Origin: Pleurodeles waltl
Taxonomy: Eukaryota > Chordata > Amphibia > Caudata > Salamandridae
NCBI RefSeq assembly: GCF_031143425.1
Contig: NC_090444.1
Location: forward strand, 1,348,506,323-1,348,570,322
DNA: 64,000 nt
Direction of reading: 5' to 3'
Of this stretch, positions 1 through 11,544 are shown piece after piece (the first letter of the stretch is position 1; the number at the start of each line of letters is the position of its first letter). Under the pieces are notes generated by a model, which had not been told where the DNA came from, made no database searches, and saw only the letters and a program-made list of their open reading frames with translations. A program made the translations under genes and the position numbers.

Positions 1-520
1 GGCCATGATAAAGTAGCAGTTAACGCATAATGCAAAGGGTTAACTATATGTTTATTCCTAATAATTCACACCAGAGGCAACTAAGGGAAAAGTCATACCT
101 ACACTAATCTAACCTGACTACTCCTAACCCACAACTGTCCCTAACTAACCTAAGCTAAACTTACTCTACACATATAACGAATCGATCTAAACATCAACCC
201 CCCCACCCACCATTATGAGACAGGACACATGCAGGGCAACACATACTAACCTACACACATACTATACTATCCTAAACAATCATATATTTTTTGGGTGTAT
301 TTTTTTATTTAAATACCAAACAGGAATCCCAACATTGACCCCCACCCACCCAAAAAAGAAAAATAGAAAGAATAAGGACCCCCCACCCTCCTCCCTCCTC
401 CCTAACACTAACTAAGCTAACAACCTACACTAACCTAACACTAATCCCCAAAACCCAACTATCAGTACAAAAAGGAAAGAGGAGAGAGGGGAGGGGTAAA
501 TGTAAAACATGCAAAAAGTC

Positions 521-3377
521 CTAGAGGTTGGCCCTCCGTAGGGTCCGCCTGATGGACCGAACCCTTTTCTTAATATATGCCACATCCTGGCTTAGCTTGT
601 CCACCTTTGAAAAAACTTTATCAATTTTTCGACTTAATGCCAGGAATGCCGCTGGGTCTACAGGAGGGGCTGCTGCAGTCTGTGTGCTGGCCGAGGTGGA
701 TGGTGTGGCAGTAGTTGTATGCCCACTGGACTGTCCTGCGTGTTGGAAATGGCTGGGTCCAGGTCGTGCTGACGAGGAAGGGTCAACTGTCCCCGCCGTT
801 GCTGGGGCCACTTGGGGAGACCTGGTGGATGTGGTGGTGGTGGCTGTTGTGGGCAATGTAGGGCCACCCTGTGGTGAGGCCCACCATGCCCCGGAGGCCC
901 GATCGGCTTGGTATTTGCGGGCCATCCTCCTGAACCCCGACTGCACCTGCAGGATGTGCCGGTATCGCATTGCACGCCGTTCAAACTGGTGTCTCTCTGC
1001 GGCACTCATGTTTGCAGCTGTGAAGAAATATGGCAACTATTTACCATAGGAAATGCATTGGGTGGAATAGCACAATGGGTCAATTGCACATTACTTGTAC
1101 TGTATTTGTTGCAGCGATTGTCACAACATAGTTCATTGAAAGTCTCAGAGGAAGTACATGTGAAGTCTGCACACAAAAGGCCATCTCACACCTAGCATAT
1201 CCATGTCTCTACATGATGGGTGACATCTGCCTAAACTTCTCATCCAAATAATGGCTAATGCAGCTGACATTATGGCTGAACCTCTTCCGCATACTGACTT
1301 CAATACATATGTCACTCTATGTGATAACTATCACAACCCTCACTCAATGCCATTTGTAAATTGTTCTTTGCAAATATTGAACTCATGTGCCATAACCGAA
1401 TGTGTACACTAGGTTCTAAACAAAGTTGCAAAAGGTCACAAGTATGTGTAACATACTGGTTGCTACAGTCCTAGGTACCCTATTCCCAATCACATGGCAG
1501 TCTTTGAGGGTGGGGTGGGAAGAACAACCAACAACCCCAGATTCAATGCACACCCAGGAGTGTATAGAAAGCTCAACAAGTATTTGCCTCCACACACAAC
1601 ACCAATGAAGGGCTAGCAACAATTTGGAGTCAGCCAAACATTGTCGTATCCAAGGTCCACACATGTCAAAATGCACTGACTTAGGCCAACATCACATACT
1701 ACCAGTGAGGCATATTTAAACACACACACAGAGGAGCAAGAACACCCATGATCATGAGTAGAATGAACACCTAGGCCATTGCACTCTAGTCCCACACACT
1801 TCTAGTTCAACTTGTGGAAGTACATGCCCCCGGAAGATCCAACCTACAGTGTACTCAGTCCATCCTCAACTAGGAAGCTGCATATTTAAGACAAGCCTTT
1901 TGCAGAAGCTATCTGGGAGAATGTCAGTGTGAAATGCAGACTCAGTCCAAGCCAAGTCCTAGAGCAACTCTTACATTAACCAGTGTATTCCACATGACTC
2001 ATCCCACTCCCCATAGCGGGGCCAACTGGAATGACCTACAGCCCCTAAAACTGAGAGATGGATAAGCATTGGTCTACAGAAACTGAAGTGATATTTGAAA
2101 TCCCACTAATGCAACAATACCAATGAACGGGCAGCGCATCAAACCTTGAATTCTGTTGAACACACAGTAGTCCATCATGCATCACTAGCAAACAATAAAA
2201 ATAGCACTTATGCCACACTCACTGTAGGTGTCGGGGTCCTCAAAATGAGCCACCTCTCCCACGGTGTACGGTGCAGGTCCACCTGTAAAGCATGGAAGGA
2301 AGAATATACTCAGACTCCGTGCACTGACAAACAATTGCAGTTACAATGACAATGTGAGAATATGACATGCGTAATGAAACACTTTGACACATGCTCATAC
2401 TGCATGGAAGATTTCTTAATCAACATTTACATTGGAGGAGTCTCCTGCTACAGTTACACACCATACTACACACTTGCAGTGGCCAGGACAGTCATGTGGT
2501 GTCAAAGATACACCTCCATTAGTATGCCCCAACAATATCGGGGTGCATTCATCTCATCATGTGCATCCCAGAGAGACATCCAAAAGCTGGTTACTTGAGG
2601 ACTGCATGACCCCTCAAACTCAAACAGGCTATGTGGTCATTTTCAACACACACCAACCAGACACACATGTGACATATGTGTGGACAACATAGCTAACTTC
2701 AATTGACGTGAAGGCACCACTCATTTACAGCATCATAATGGTTTTACAAATTTCTGTCTAGCTATGGCGTCTGCATATGTAGGTATGATGTTTCAACATC
2801 CCTTTTTCACTGGCAAATATGACCTGTAGAGTTCAAATAGAGGCATTAACGTGTCGCTTGTCTGACACAAAGGCAACACTACATTACATACAGCTACAGG
2901 CATCCGGTATGTGTTGAAAACATGAGCTATCTGACTGCTAGCATTTGTCTTCCTCCACATTGTGCAACAATTACCCAGTAGGTTTCCCTAGCATTACACA
3001 CAGTCAGCTACTTATCTAGCAGATTGGGTAACAATCATCACATGTCCCCACACAGCTTTTAATTATTCACATGTAATTGATTTGTACTCACCAACATGGC
3101 CACAAATCCTGATTCCCAGGTGGTCCAGCAGATCCTGCTCCCTGGATATCAGATCAGCCCAGCGGTGCTTGAGTTGATGGTCATTCCTCATGCTACCGTA
3201 GACCCGGACCAAGTGATGGCGCACCTTCCCCCACCGGACTTTACGTGCCTCCGTGTGATACCCCTGTATCACACGGCCCCCAGCCTCCAGCATGAGTGGG
3301 AGGAAATGGCAAACAAGCCAAATAAATCCCCCCAATTCCTCCTCACCCATCCTGGAAAGCCGTGGCCTACCTGACAT
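521..3377 (-). CDS. Myb/SANT-like Harbinger accessory protein, two exons
   Basis: This is a two-exon gene on the minus strand: exon 1 3377-3092 and exon 2 1017-521, 260 aa. Exon 1 starts at an ATG (MSGRPRLSRM) and ends at a consensus GTGAGT donor. The acceptor is TTCTTCACAG. Phase 1 joins cleanly and no stop interrupts. Residues 15-95 carry a degenerate SANT-like helical domain (KVRWGKVRHH, LKHRWADLI). The middle is Thr/Pro/Ser-rich, and the C-terminus (about 200-260) is basic and amphipathic, probably a coiled coil. In Harbinger elements the second protein binds terminal DNA and carries the transposase into the nucleus; that role is inferred from the family. Intron 1018-3091 shows no other gene. 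Exon 2 has a close relative at 8411-8886. Confidence 0.7.
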
Positions 3378-3832
3378 CTTTACAATTACAAAGGTGAAAA
3401 ATGTTGAACAAAAAGGAAAAGGGGGAAATGGGGAAAGGTAGAGTAGTGAAGGCAAAAAAAAACTTAAGAAAAATAGCCCAACTAACCCCAAATTTAAACT
3501 ACCCAGAACAGACTCCCACAGACAAAAAAAAGAAACACTGGATTTGACAAAAGTATACAAAACAGACTCAGACAATATTAGACAACAAGACAATGAAGGT
3601 ACACTGGACACAAAAGCACTAAAACACAGGACAACACTTTTCACACAGCCACACAGTCTAGAATAATCTGAGACTGCAAAGTGAAAGTGAAAGTACACTC
3701 ACAGTACAGATTCTGTAAACAGGATATCCTATTACATCACATCCTGCATAAAATGGCCGCCGTTGTTTTCCCCCGTTATGCGTCATATTTTCACGCATAC
3801 AGATTGTGCGTCATATTTTTTGACGCATAACA

Positions 3833-3982
3833 GTGCACATAATGCAGAGTCAAAAATAATTTCTACATTGTTCCCTTACATTTGTGTGAGGCTGAGTTTA
3901 CAGTTCTAGAGTTGAAATGTAATTCGCTGGCAAATATGAGAACCAAATATGAAAATTATTTTTGACTCTGCATTCTGTGCAC
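3833..3982. repeat. Fold-back with 30 bp arms
   Basis: The arm at 3833-3862 is the inverted complement of 3953-3982 with one mismatch, around a 90 bp spacer. Both arms contain the GAGTCAAAAATAAT/ATTATTTTTGACTC block and a GTGCAC end. The right arm runs straight into the first unit of the 140 bp array, so the fold-back probably seeded that array. Confidence 0.75.
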
Positions 3983-4598
3983 TCCTGTACGTCAAAAAAT
4001 TATGACGCCCATGCTGTATACGTGGAAATATGACGCATCATAGAAAATATGGTGGCCCTGTAATGCAGCTTATTAATCTATTGTATTTAATATGATATTT
4101 TTTGACTCTGCATTCTGTGCACTCCTGTACATCAAAAAATTATGACGCCCATGCTGTATGCGTGGAAATATGACGCATCATAGAAAATATGGTGGCCATG
4201 TAATGCAGCTTAGTAATCTATTATTTTTAATATGATATTTTTTGACTCTGCATTCTGTGCACTCCTGTACGTCAAAAAATTATGACGCCCATGCTGTATG
4301 CATGGAAATATGACGCATCATAGAAAATATGGTGGCCATGTAATGCAGCTTATTAATCTATTGTATTTAATATGATATTTTTTGACTCTGCATTCTGTGC
4401 ACTCCTGTACGTCAAAAAATTATGACGCCCATGCTGTATGCGTGGAAATATGACGCATCATAGAAAATATGGTGGCCATGTAATGCAGCTTATTAATCTA
4501 TTGTATTTAATATGATATTTTTTGACTCTGCATTCTGTGCACTCCTGTACGTCAAAAAATTATGACGCCCATGCTGTATGCGTGGAATTATGACGCAT
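3961..4598. repeat. 140 bp tandem repeat, about 4.5 copies
   Basis: The block TTTGACTCTGCATTCTGTGC recurs at 3961, 4101, 4241, 4381 and 4521, an exact 140 bp period. Units differ by a few substitutions, for example CGTC/CATC and CTTATT/CTTAGT. The last unit is cut and drifts after GTGGAATTATGACGCA. Each unit holds ATGACGC motifs like those in Harbinger terminal regions. The array lies between the two genes of element A. Confidence 0.9.
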
Positions 4599-4599
4599 T

Positions 4600-5968
4600 T
4601 TGACAAAAATGTCTTAATTTTGTCGAATTGTGAAAGGAATTTTGTCATGACCAAACGGTGCTAAGTGATACACATTTGTGGTTAGCTATGACACATGTCC
4701 CTTATTGGATGTATAGAAGGCATTCACAGTGTAATATTAATGATTGCTCAAAATGGTTATTACCCATATTTGTACACATATTTTGGGTAATTGCAGATGG
4801 CTAATTTCAAATGATGAATAGGATACCAGGATGGATTCCTTAGCAACAATGTGTCCACATTTATCACGGTAATCCATTTATCTATAGTCCAAACAGGTAG
4901 TGCAATTGTCAATTACACTTTTTATGGGGCTAACCATGTCCTAATAATGATTTTGTGTATCTTATATGTGTTTTACATTTGACATGTAGGCCACACATGC
5001 GCCTTATGCATGTGTTTACTTCACATGTACATAATTCTTGTATATTTGGGGGGCGGTAGAGGTGGACTTAGGCCCCCAGCACCCTAGGGTTTGCCCTTCC
5101 AGATTTGCTAATTTATCCACGGCTTTCATTTATTCTGTTATGCTAAACCTGCAGCAGCAAGCTCATGGAAGGTCATAGGGTATGATTCACTGTTAGCCAT
5201 TCAATAATCCCATTTGACGTTTGCCCTATTGATTATTTGGAGCAATCTGACATACCATTTTGCACTGAAACTTTTTGCTAAATCTCGGCGTTCCTCATGT
5301 GCTGATGACAAATAGGTTGCTGATGTATGTGGCCCTTTATGCATTACCTGGTTTAGTGGCATGTTTCATTCTTCCTGCTAGGTTTGAACTGGGACACTAC
5401 TGTGATCGGCTGCTTGCAAATATTTGGTTGATTGGATGGCATATGTTTATATGTGTGGTCCAATGTAGATCCACTATCAACTGTCTGGGTGTACGTTGTC
5501 ACTGTAACTTCAAGGTCTCCTCATGAGTTAGTGGCAGCTAATCTGGTTCCAATTGGGCATTGTTTGTAGCCAAAATTGAGAGAAGTCATTGAGGACATGG
5601 TCACGTACACATGGATGGTCCCACCCTGTCACTGAACACGTGTAATGAGACTTTCAAATGAGCTACATTTTTGTGCTGAGTGAGAGAATGTCTCAGGTGT
5701 CTGGATCAGGCATGTGTCATTGCCACATTTGTACTCCTGTTGGCCTCTGTGGATGGTAATGTATCATGAAACATCATAGCCTCTGTGCAGACATTTGTGG
5801 TGTATATTTTTTGTGTGATGAGTGTTATGTCATTATTGCTCAATGAGACGACATTCTTCTTCAGCAATTTCAAACTAAAGGTGGGCAGAAATGAATAGGC
5901 CAAACCATGATGTGGTATTTGTTATCTGTGTTTATTTACAATTGTGCAATAAGTGGTGATATAAGAAA
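4600..5968. other. Spacer of element A, no gene seen
   Basis: This AT-rich stretch lies between the 140 bp array and the transposase stop codon. The short open frames here have no recognisable motif. It presumably holds the 3' UTR of the transposase gene and the upstream region of the SANT gene. Confidence 0.5.
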
Positions 5969-7788
5969 TTATGAAAATAAATTATTTACAATCTGTTGGC
6001 GCCTACGCACTCCAGCAGCCGTGTTTGGTTGGTCCCCCTCCTGTTGCAGGCCAGCATCCTCCTCTTCGTCGTCTTCAGGCAGGTCTGGGTCTGGTTCGAG
6101 GAGGGGAATGTTACTTTTTACACAAATATTGTGCAATATGGCACAAGTGAGTATGATCCTACAGACCATCTCTGGGGAATATAGTAGGCTACCTCCAGTG
6201 TTGTCAAGGCAGCGGAACCTTGACTTGAGGATCCCAAAGGTCCGCTCAACAATGCTGCGTGTCCTCTTCTGGGCGTCGTTGTATGCCCGCTCTGCAGCAG
6301 TAGTCGGGTTCCCAAATGGTGTCATTAGCCAAGGCTGGATGCCATACCCCTGATCAGCTGAAAGAAAAACACAGAATGGGATCATGTAGATGTAGGAGGC
6401 ACTCTTGTACAGACCTTTGATGGCATTAGTTGTCTTGTGTTGTCTGTGACTCTTTTGTGTACTAATGTGACAACCTATACTTGTAGGCTAAAACTTTTGC
6501 ATTGAGTTTTTTCCTTGGCTGAGCAAGTGTTTGTTAGCTAACCGTTTGTCAGCAGTATGTTTTTGGATTTTCAGTACAGTGTGCTCTCCCTAGCATTGTG
6601 ACTTGTGATACAGGTGTCCGTGTGTCTTCACTGGGGGTGGGATGATAGTTCCATGCAGAGTTAAAAATGAAAGTGTAGTTAACACGTTCATATGAAAGTA
6701 CCCTGGACATCCCATACCTTTAGACTTATGCAATGTATTAATGTACAGGTTATTGTGACACTTACAATTTGCAAGGTGACATTTAGGCAACCACACTCAT
6801 TAATGTCTTCACATTAAGCTGTACAGTAAATTCCAATGTGTGACAGGTTCAATGGTGACTTCAGAAACATGGCTAGTGATGTGAGGACCTCAGTGTGTTC
6901 CTGGCTAGGTGTTGCTATTGTGGTGTATGTGTTGTGTGTCCTAGAGGGTTGCTGTGCAGTGTGTATATAAGTTGGATTTTTGTACTTACCAACAAGTAGT
7001 CCATTGCCATACCGTCCATCCTGGAAGTGTTGGTTGATGGTAGAGTGACGGAAGATGAATGCGTCATGTACACTCCCAGGATATTTAGCCACAATGTTGC
7101 TGATCAATCCTTGGTGATCGACTATGGCCTGCACGTTGACTGAATGTGTGTGCTTCCTGTTGCGGTAGAGGTGTTCTGTTGCAGCAGGTGGCACAAGGCG
7201 TACGTGTGTGCAGTCGATTGCACCAAGGACGTGTGGGAAGACACTGATGGCGTAGAACCCCTGTTTTGTTTCCTGCTGCTTCTGCAGTGTGTTAGGGAAG
7301 CAGATGTGGAGGGGTGTCAGGCGACTGATGGCATCCAGTACTTTTGGCAGAAATGCGGAGAATGATGGTTGTGATATTCCACCAACCAGGGCACCAGTTG
7401 TTTGAAACGAGCCACTTGCCAGAAGGTGAAGTACGGCAAGCAGCTTTGTTTCTGTTGGGATGGTGTGGGGTGTCACCAAAGTGGGGGCCAACTGCTGTTC
7501 AATATTTCTCAGGAGCTGCTGAATGGCCTGCCAGTTCAACCGGTACCTCTGTATGATGTCGTGTTCGCTGAGGCCATGCAGGGTTGTTCTTGGGCGGAAT
7601 ATCCTCTCCTGCCTTCTGCGCTGCCTTTGGGGTCCCTGCTGTTGTTGTTGTAGCTGCTGTTGTTGCTGCAGGGCTCTGCGTCTACGTGCACGCTGGATAA
7701 AAATCACCTCCATGTCTCCCTGTTGCTGCTCTGCTGCTCTGTTGTTTGTTCTGTGTGTTCTGATTAAATACAGGTGTGTTTGCCCCAT
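5969..7788 (-). CDS. HARBI1-like Harbinger transposase, two exons
   Basis: Exon 1 is 7788-6990 and exon 2 is 6357-5969, 395 aa. The donor is GTAAGT, the acceptor TTTCTTTCAG, phase 1, with no internal stop. The N-terminus has an Arg-rich and poly-Gln stretch (residues 34-60), then a helix-turn-helix-type region (70-150). The DDE_Tnp_4 nuclease shows D192 in GAIDCTH, HD at 241-242, D268 in ADQGY (created across the splice junction) and E304 in IVERTFG. The acidic tail is usual for the family. Harbinger transposases cut at TIRs and insert at 3 bp targets. The usual GDSGY motif is ADQGY here. An in-frame ATG at residue 26 is an alternative start. All catalytic residues are present, so it could be active; expression is unknown. 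Confidence 0.88.
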
Positions 7789-7789
7789 T

Positions 7790-8075
7790 TTAACGCCTGC
7801 CCTGACCCAGGCGTTAAATTTTGACGCACATCGGGCTTTGCGTCATTTTTTTGCTCCGCCTCCCGGCCGAGACTCATTTTTGTCCGGAAGCATAAATACG
7901 ACGCACGGCTGTGTGCGTCGTTTTTTGGACGGGAACGCCTACCCTGCATATCATTAACGCAGGGCGGGTTGCCGCATCCAGGAAAATGGCGCACATTGCA
8001 GATTTTTATCGTCCGTGGGCTCGGGCGTCAGGGTTTAAATATGGGGCAACGTTTGCGCTGATTGTGCGTCAAATA
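7790..8075. repeat. Right terminal region of Harbinger element A
   Basis: It begins with a hairpin around AACGCCTG/CAGGCGTT, then GCGTC-rich blocks, a TTAACGCAGGG block and a decayed TTTAAATATGGGGC motif near 8034. It aligns by eye with 22170-22450 of the MITE, but a matching TIR of the AAGTATAAATATGCCCC type is not found. It is probably the promoter side of the transposase gene. Confidence 0.6.
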
Positions 8076-8890
8076 TTTGCAGACCATGTGGCTTTAGTTT
8101 TGCTTTCCGTACACTGACATTTGTAGCCCAGCTCTTGGTGGAGGATATGCAGCATTATTCTTAGATGATAACTGTCAGAACTCAGATTGCAAGTCAAAGC
8201 CAGTTGTTACCCATCTTGTGGGTTATGGATGTGCTTTGTGTGATGTGACCTTTGTTGTCTGGCCTGCCATATACTTCCTCAGGGACATTCAATGCTCTGT
8301 ATCGTGATATGAGCTGTTACAAGTACAGTAGATGTAATGTCTGATTAACTTGCTGTGCCGTTTCACACAATGCAGTTACTAATGAAGCATATCTGCATTT
8401 GTCTTCACAGCAGCTAACATGACTCCAGACCAGGTCCGTGAATTTCAGCGCCGGGCCATGCGATACTAGCACATCCTGCTGGTGGAGTCGGGGTTCCGGA
8501 GGATGGCCCGGCGATATCGCCATGAACGTGCCTCCGGCGCATGGCGAGCCTTCCCACAGGGTGGGCCTACTTTGCCCACCACAGCCACCACAAGCACAAC
8601 CACCAATCAGAGCCAGGTGGCCCCACCCACAGCTGCCACTGTTGATCCAACATCTGCAGGACTTCCTGGCCCCAGCATTGCCACCAGTGCAGAACAGCCC
8701 ACACAGACCTCCTCCACCGGTACCCAGACTGCCACTGCTCCATCTGTTGACCCTGCAGCCTTCAACAGAATTGAACATAAGATGGACAAAGTGCTGCGCA
8801 AGGTGAGCCACCTGAGCCGGGACGTGCGGCACATTAAACGGCGGGTCAAGGATATTAAGAGGATCCTCCGGAGGGCCAACCTATAGACAC
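8076..8890 (+). mobile_element. Harbinger relic B, left part
   Basis: This plus-strand sequence is related to the 3' half of element A: an intron tail, an acceptor (TCTTCACAG), SANT exon 2 and the base of its 3' flank. It continues at 19283-19785 after the inserted element D. SANT exon 1 and the transposase of this copy are absent, so A and B form an incomplete inverted pair. Confidence 0.75.
8411..8886 (+). pseudogene. Broken exon 2 of a Harbinger SANT-like protein
   Basis: The exon is homologous to exon 2 of the gene at 521-3377: shared FRRMAR, RASGAW, GGPTLPTTAT, VDPAAF and a RRANL end. It starts after a TCTTCACAG acceptor, but an in-frame TAG at 8467-8469 replaces the Arg seen in the relative (YRHIL becomes Y-stop-HIL). 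The remaining frame to the stop at 8884-8886 is open. Exon 1 is not found upstream. Element D is inserted immediately after the stop codon. Confidence 0.8.
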
Positions 8891-8893
8891 TTT

Positions 8894-9165
8894 GGGGGTG
8901 ATTCTAACCCTGGCGGTCGGTGTTAAAGCGGCGGCCAACCCGCCAACAGGCTGGCGGTAAAAAAAATGGGATTCTGAGCCTGGCGGGAACCGCCAACACA
9001 GACAGCCACCTTAACACTCCGACCGCCACGGCGGTACAAACAAACAGCGCGGCGGTCACCGCCAACAGACAGGCGGCAGACAATGTACCGCCCACACTAT
9101 TCCAACTCACCAATACGCCACCTTTTCCGGGGCGGGAGCACCGCCGATAAAAACACGGCGGAAAC
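8894..9165. repeat. Left terminal region of element D
   Basis: The TIR is followed by at least ten GGCGGT, ACCGCC or GGCGG motifs in both orientations. This subterminal density is mirrored at 18985-19279 and is a candidate binding platform for the element's own SANT protein or transposase. The binding role is inferred. Confidence 0.65.
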
Positions 9166-9780
9166 AGACTACGGACGGGAAAACGCTCACCACTACGCAC
9201 TCCAGGAGGAAGGAACACAGCATGGAACCCGAATTAAACATCCTACCTGCTCTCGTCTACCTTCTCATCTACCACGAGTACGAAGTCCGGCGCAGACGAC
9301 AACGGTGAGTACTGCACCTACGACACACGGGAGGGGGAGGACGAAAGGTTACGGGCACACACATATGCGACCCCCCCCCCAACTATGTACTCACCAATGC
9401 AGAGCACCAAGTCACAGTGACACCACCCAAACACCCCTGAAAAATGCTAGGACATAATCAAATTTGGAATAAATATTTATGTACCAAAAAGCTCCAGAAA
9501 ATTATCGTACAACCATGAAAGATATTCACAACAAAACTAATGACATACACATCAGTGTATAACTGAAGTACCAAGTCCTGCACATCCTACGAATTCAGCA
9601 TGTCCGTGGGCCAAAGTCTTGAGAAATAAGGGCAAAGCCCACACAGGAGACCTGAGTCCTTTGGAGAGAACACTGCAGGGGCATCAGATGTAAAAACTAC
9701 AGGCACCTCAGGGGGAAGGGAAGGGGGGGGCACCACAGCCACATGAGTCCACGACGCCAGATCCACGAGGAGCCACCATG
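9166..9780. other. Element D, left noncoding stretch
   Basis: No gene is supported here. A GGAATAAATATTTATG stretch at about 9467-9482 has AATAAA on the plus strand. The sequence leads into the minisatellites. Confidence 0.45.
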
Positions 9781-9950
9781 CCCACTGGACCATCCTGGGG
9801 AGTGCAAAGCCACAGTCTCTCAATGTCTCTACAGTGGGTGGGCTGCCCACTGGACCATCCTGGGGAGTGCAAAGCCACAGTCTCTCAATGTCTCTACAGT
9901 GGGTGGGCTGCCCACTGGACCATCCTGGGGAGTGCAAAGCCACAGTCCAT
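9781..9950. repeat. 65 bp minisatellite, about 2.6 copies
   Basis: CCCACTGGACCATCCTGGGG begins at 9781, 9846 and 9911, a 65 bp period. Copies are nearly identical over TGCAAAGCCACAGTC. The third copy ends early and diverges after CACAGTCCATCAGG. Confidence 0.9.
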
Positions 9951-10011
9951 CAGGTGGATGACAGTCTCCACTGGTCAAGGAGGAGGCATGGTGGACACAG
10001 TGAACCATAAA

Positions 10012-11543
10012 CGGTGCTTGAGACGGCGGTGCCCAGCGGAGCGGTGCTTGAGATGGCGGTGCCCAGCGGAGCGGTGCTTGAGAGGAAGGGCCCAGCGTAG
10101 CGGTGCTTGAGAGGAAGGGCCCAGCGGAGCGGTGCTTGAGATGAAGGGCCCAGCGGAGCGGTGCTTGAGAGGAAGGGCCCAGCGGAGCGGTGCTTGAGAT
10201 GAAGGGCCCAGCGGAGCGGTGCTTGAGATGAAGGGCCCAGCGGAGCGGTGCTTGAGAGGAAAGGCCCAGCGGAGCGGTGCTTGAGATGAAGGGCCCAGCG
10301 GAGCGGTGCTTGAGATGAAGGGCCCAGCGGAGCGGTGCTTGAGAGGAAGGGCCCAGCGGAGCGGTGCTTGAGATGAAGGGCCCAGCGGAGCGGTGCTTGA
10401 GAGGAAGGGCCCAGCGGAGCGGTGCTTGAGACGGCGGTGCCCAGCGGAGCGGTGCTTGAGAGGAAGGGCCCAGCGGAGCGGTGCTTGAGACAGCGGTGCC
10501 CAGCGGAGCGGTGCTTGAGAGGAAGGGCCCAGCGGAGCGGTGCTTGAGATGAAGGGCCCAGCGGAGCGGTGCTTGAGAGGAAGGGCCCAGCGGAGCGGTG
10601 CTTGAGATGAAGGGCCCAGCGGAGCGGTGCTTGAGATGAAGGGCCCAGCGGAGCGGTGCTTGAGATGAAGGGCCCAGCTGAGCGGTGCTTGAGACGGCGG
10701 TGCCCAGCGTAGCGGTGCTTGAGAGGAAGGGCCCAGCGGAGCGGTGCTTGAGACGGCGGTGCCCAGCGGAGCGGTGCTTGAGAGGAAGGGCCCAGCGGAG
10801 CGGTGCTTGAGATGAAGGGCCCAGCGTAGCGGTGCTTGAGAGGAAGGGCCCAGCAGAGCGGTGCTTGAGACGGCGGTGCCCAGCGGAGCGGTGCTTGAGA
10901 GGAAGGGCCCAGCGGAGCGGTGCTTGAGATGAAGGGCCCAGCGGAGCGGTGCTTGAGATGTAGGGCCCAGCGGAGCGGTGCTTGAGATGAAGGGCCCAGC
11001 GGAGCGGTGCTTGAGACGGCGGTGCCCAGCGTAGCGGTGCTTGAGAGGAAGGGCCCAGCGGAGCGGTGCTTGAGACGGCGGTGCCCAGCGGAGCGGTGCT
11101 TGAGAGGAAGGACCCAGCGGAGCGGTGCTTGAGATGAAGGGCCCAGCGTAGCGGTGCTTGAGAGGAAGGGCCCAGCGGAGCGGTGCTTGAGACGGCGGTG
11201 CCCAGCGGAGCGGTGCTTGAGAGGAAGGGCCCAGCGGAGCGGTGCTTGAGAGGAAGGGCCCAGCGGAGCGGTGCTTGAGATGAAGGGCCCAGCGTAGCGG
11301 TGCTTGAGAGGAAGGGCCCAGCGGAGCGGTGCTTGAGATGAAGGGCCCAGCGGAGCGGTGCTTGAGATGAAGGGCCCAGCGGAGCGGTGCTTGAGACGGC
11401 GGTGCCCAGCGTAGCGGTGCTTGAGAGGAAGGGCCCAGCGGAGCGGTGCTTGAGACGGCGGTGCCCAGCGGAGCGGTGCTTGAGATGAAGGGCCCAGCGG
11501 AGCGGTGCTTGAGATGAAGGGCCCAGCGGAGCGGTGCTTGAGA
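10012..11543. repeat. 29-30 bp minisatellite, about 53 copies
   Basis: The unit is GGTGCTTGAG, then a variable 7-8 bases, then CCCAGCGGAGC. Three main variants alternate (ATGAAGGG, AGGAAGGG, ACGGCGGTG); the last makes the unit 30 bp. The unit has no stop codon in two minus-strand frames, which gives artificial open frames of nearly 600 codons. It directly abuts a second array with which it shares an AGCGGTGC core. Confidence 0.93.
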
Positions 11544-11544
11544 T

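Larger units (their letters stand above)
1..8075 (-). mobile_element. PIF/Harbinger element A, left end outside window
   Basis: Both Harbinger-type proteins, a HARBI1-like transposase and a Myb/SANT partner, lie on the minus strand about 2.6 kb apart. The right terminal region (about 7790-8075) resembles, in the same orientation, the right part of the MITE at 21574-22493: a GCGTTA hairpin, CGTC-rich stretches and an ATCATTAACGC-type block. The similarity stops near 8075 before a clean terminal inverted repeat (TIR), so the right end is decayed or truncated. Bases 1-520 are the 3' flank of the SANT gene and match the reverse complement of 19283-19785, so the element continues left of the window. 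The two genes read intact, which is unusual beside a damaged end. The outer limits are inference. Confidence 0.75.

Noticed and set aside
80..450. Telomere-like CTAACC motifs
   Set aside because: CTAAC words occur irregularly and are not tandem TTAGGG repeats. The same flank recurs at 19283-19785 as transposon sequence.
528..1049. 173-codon plus-strand frame
   Set aside because: It is the antisense shadow of the SANT exon 2, which has splice signals and a homologue.
3378..3698. N-terminal extension of the SANT frame
   Set aside because: It begins at GTG, is hydrophobic and low in complexity, and lies upstream of a good ATG at 3377.
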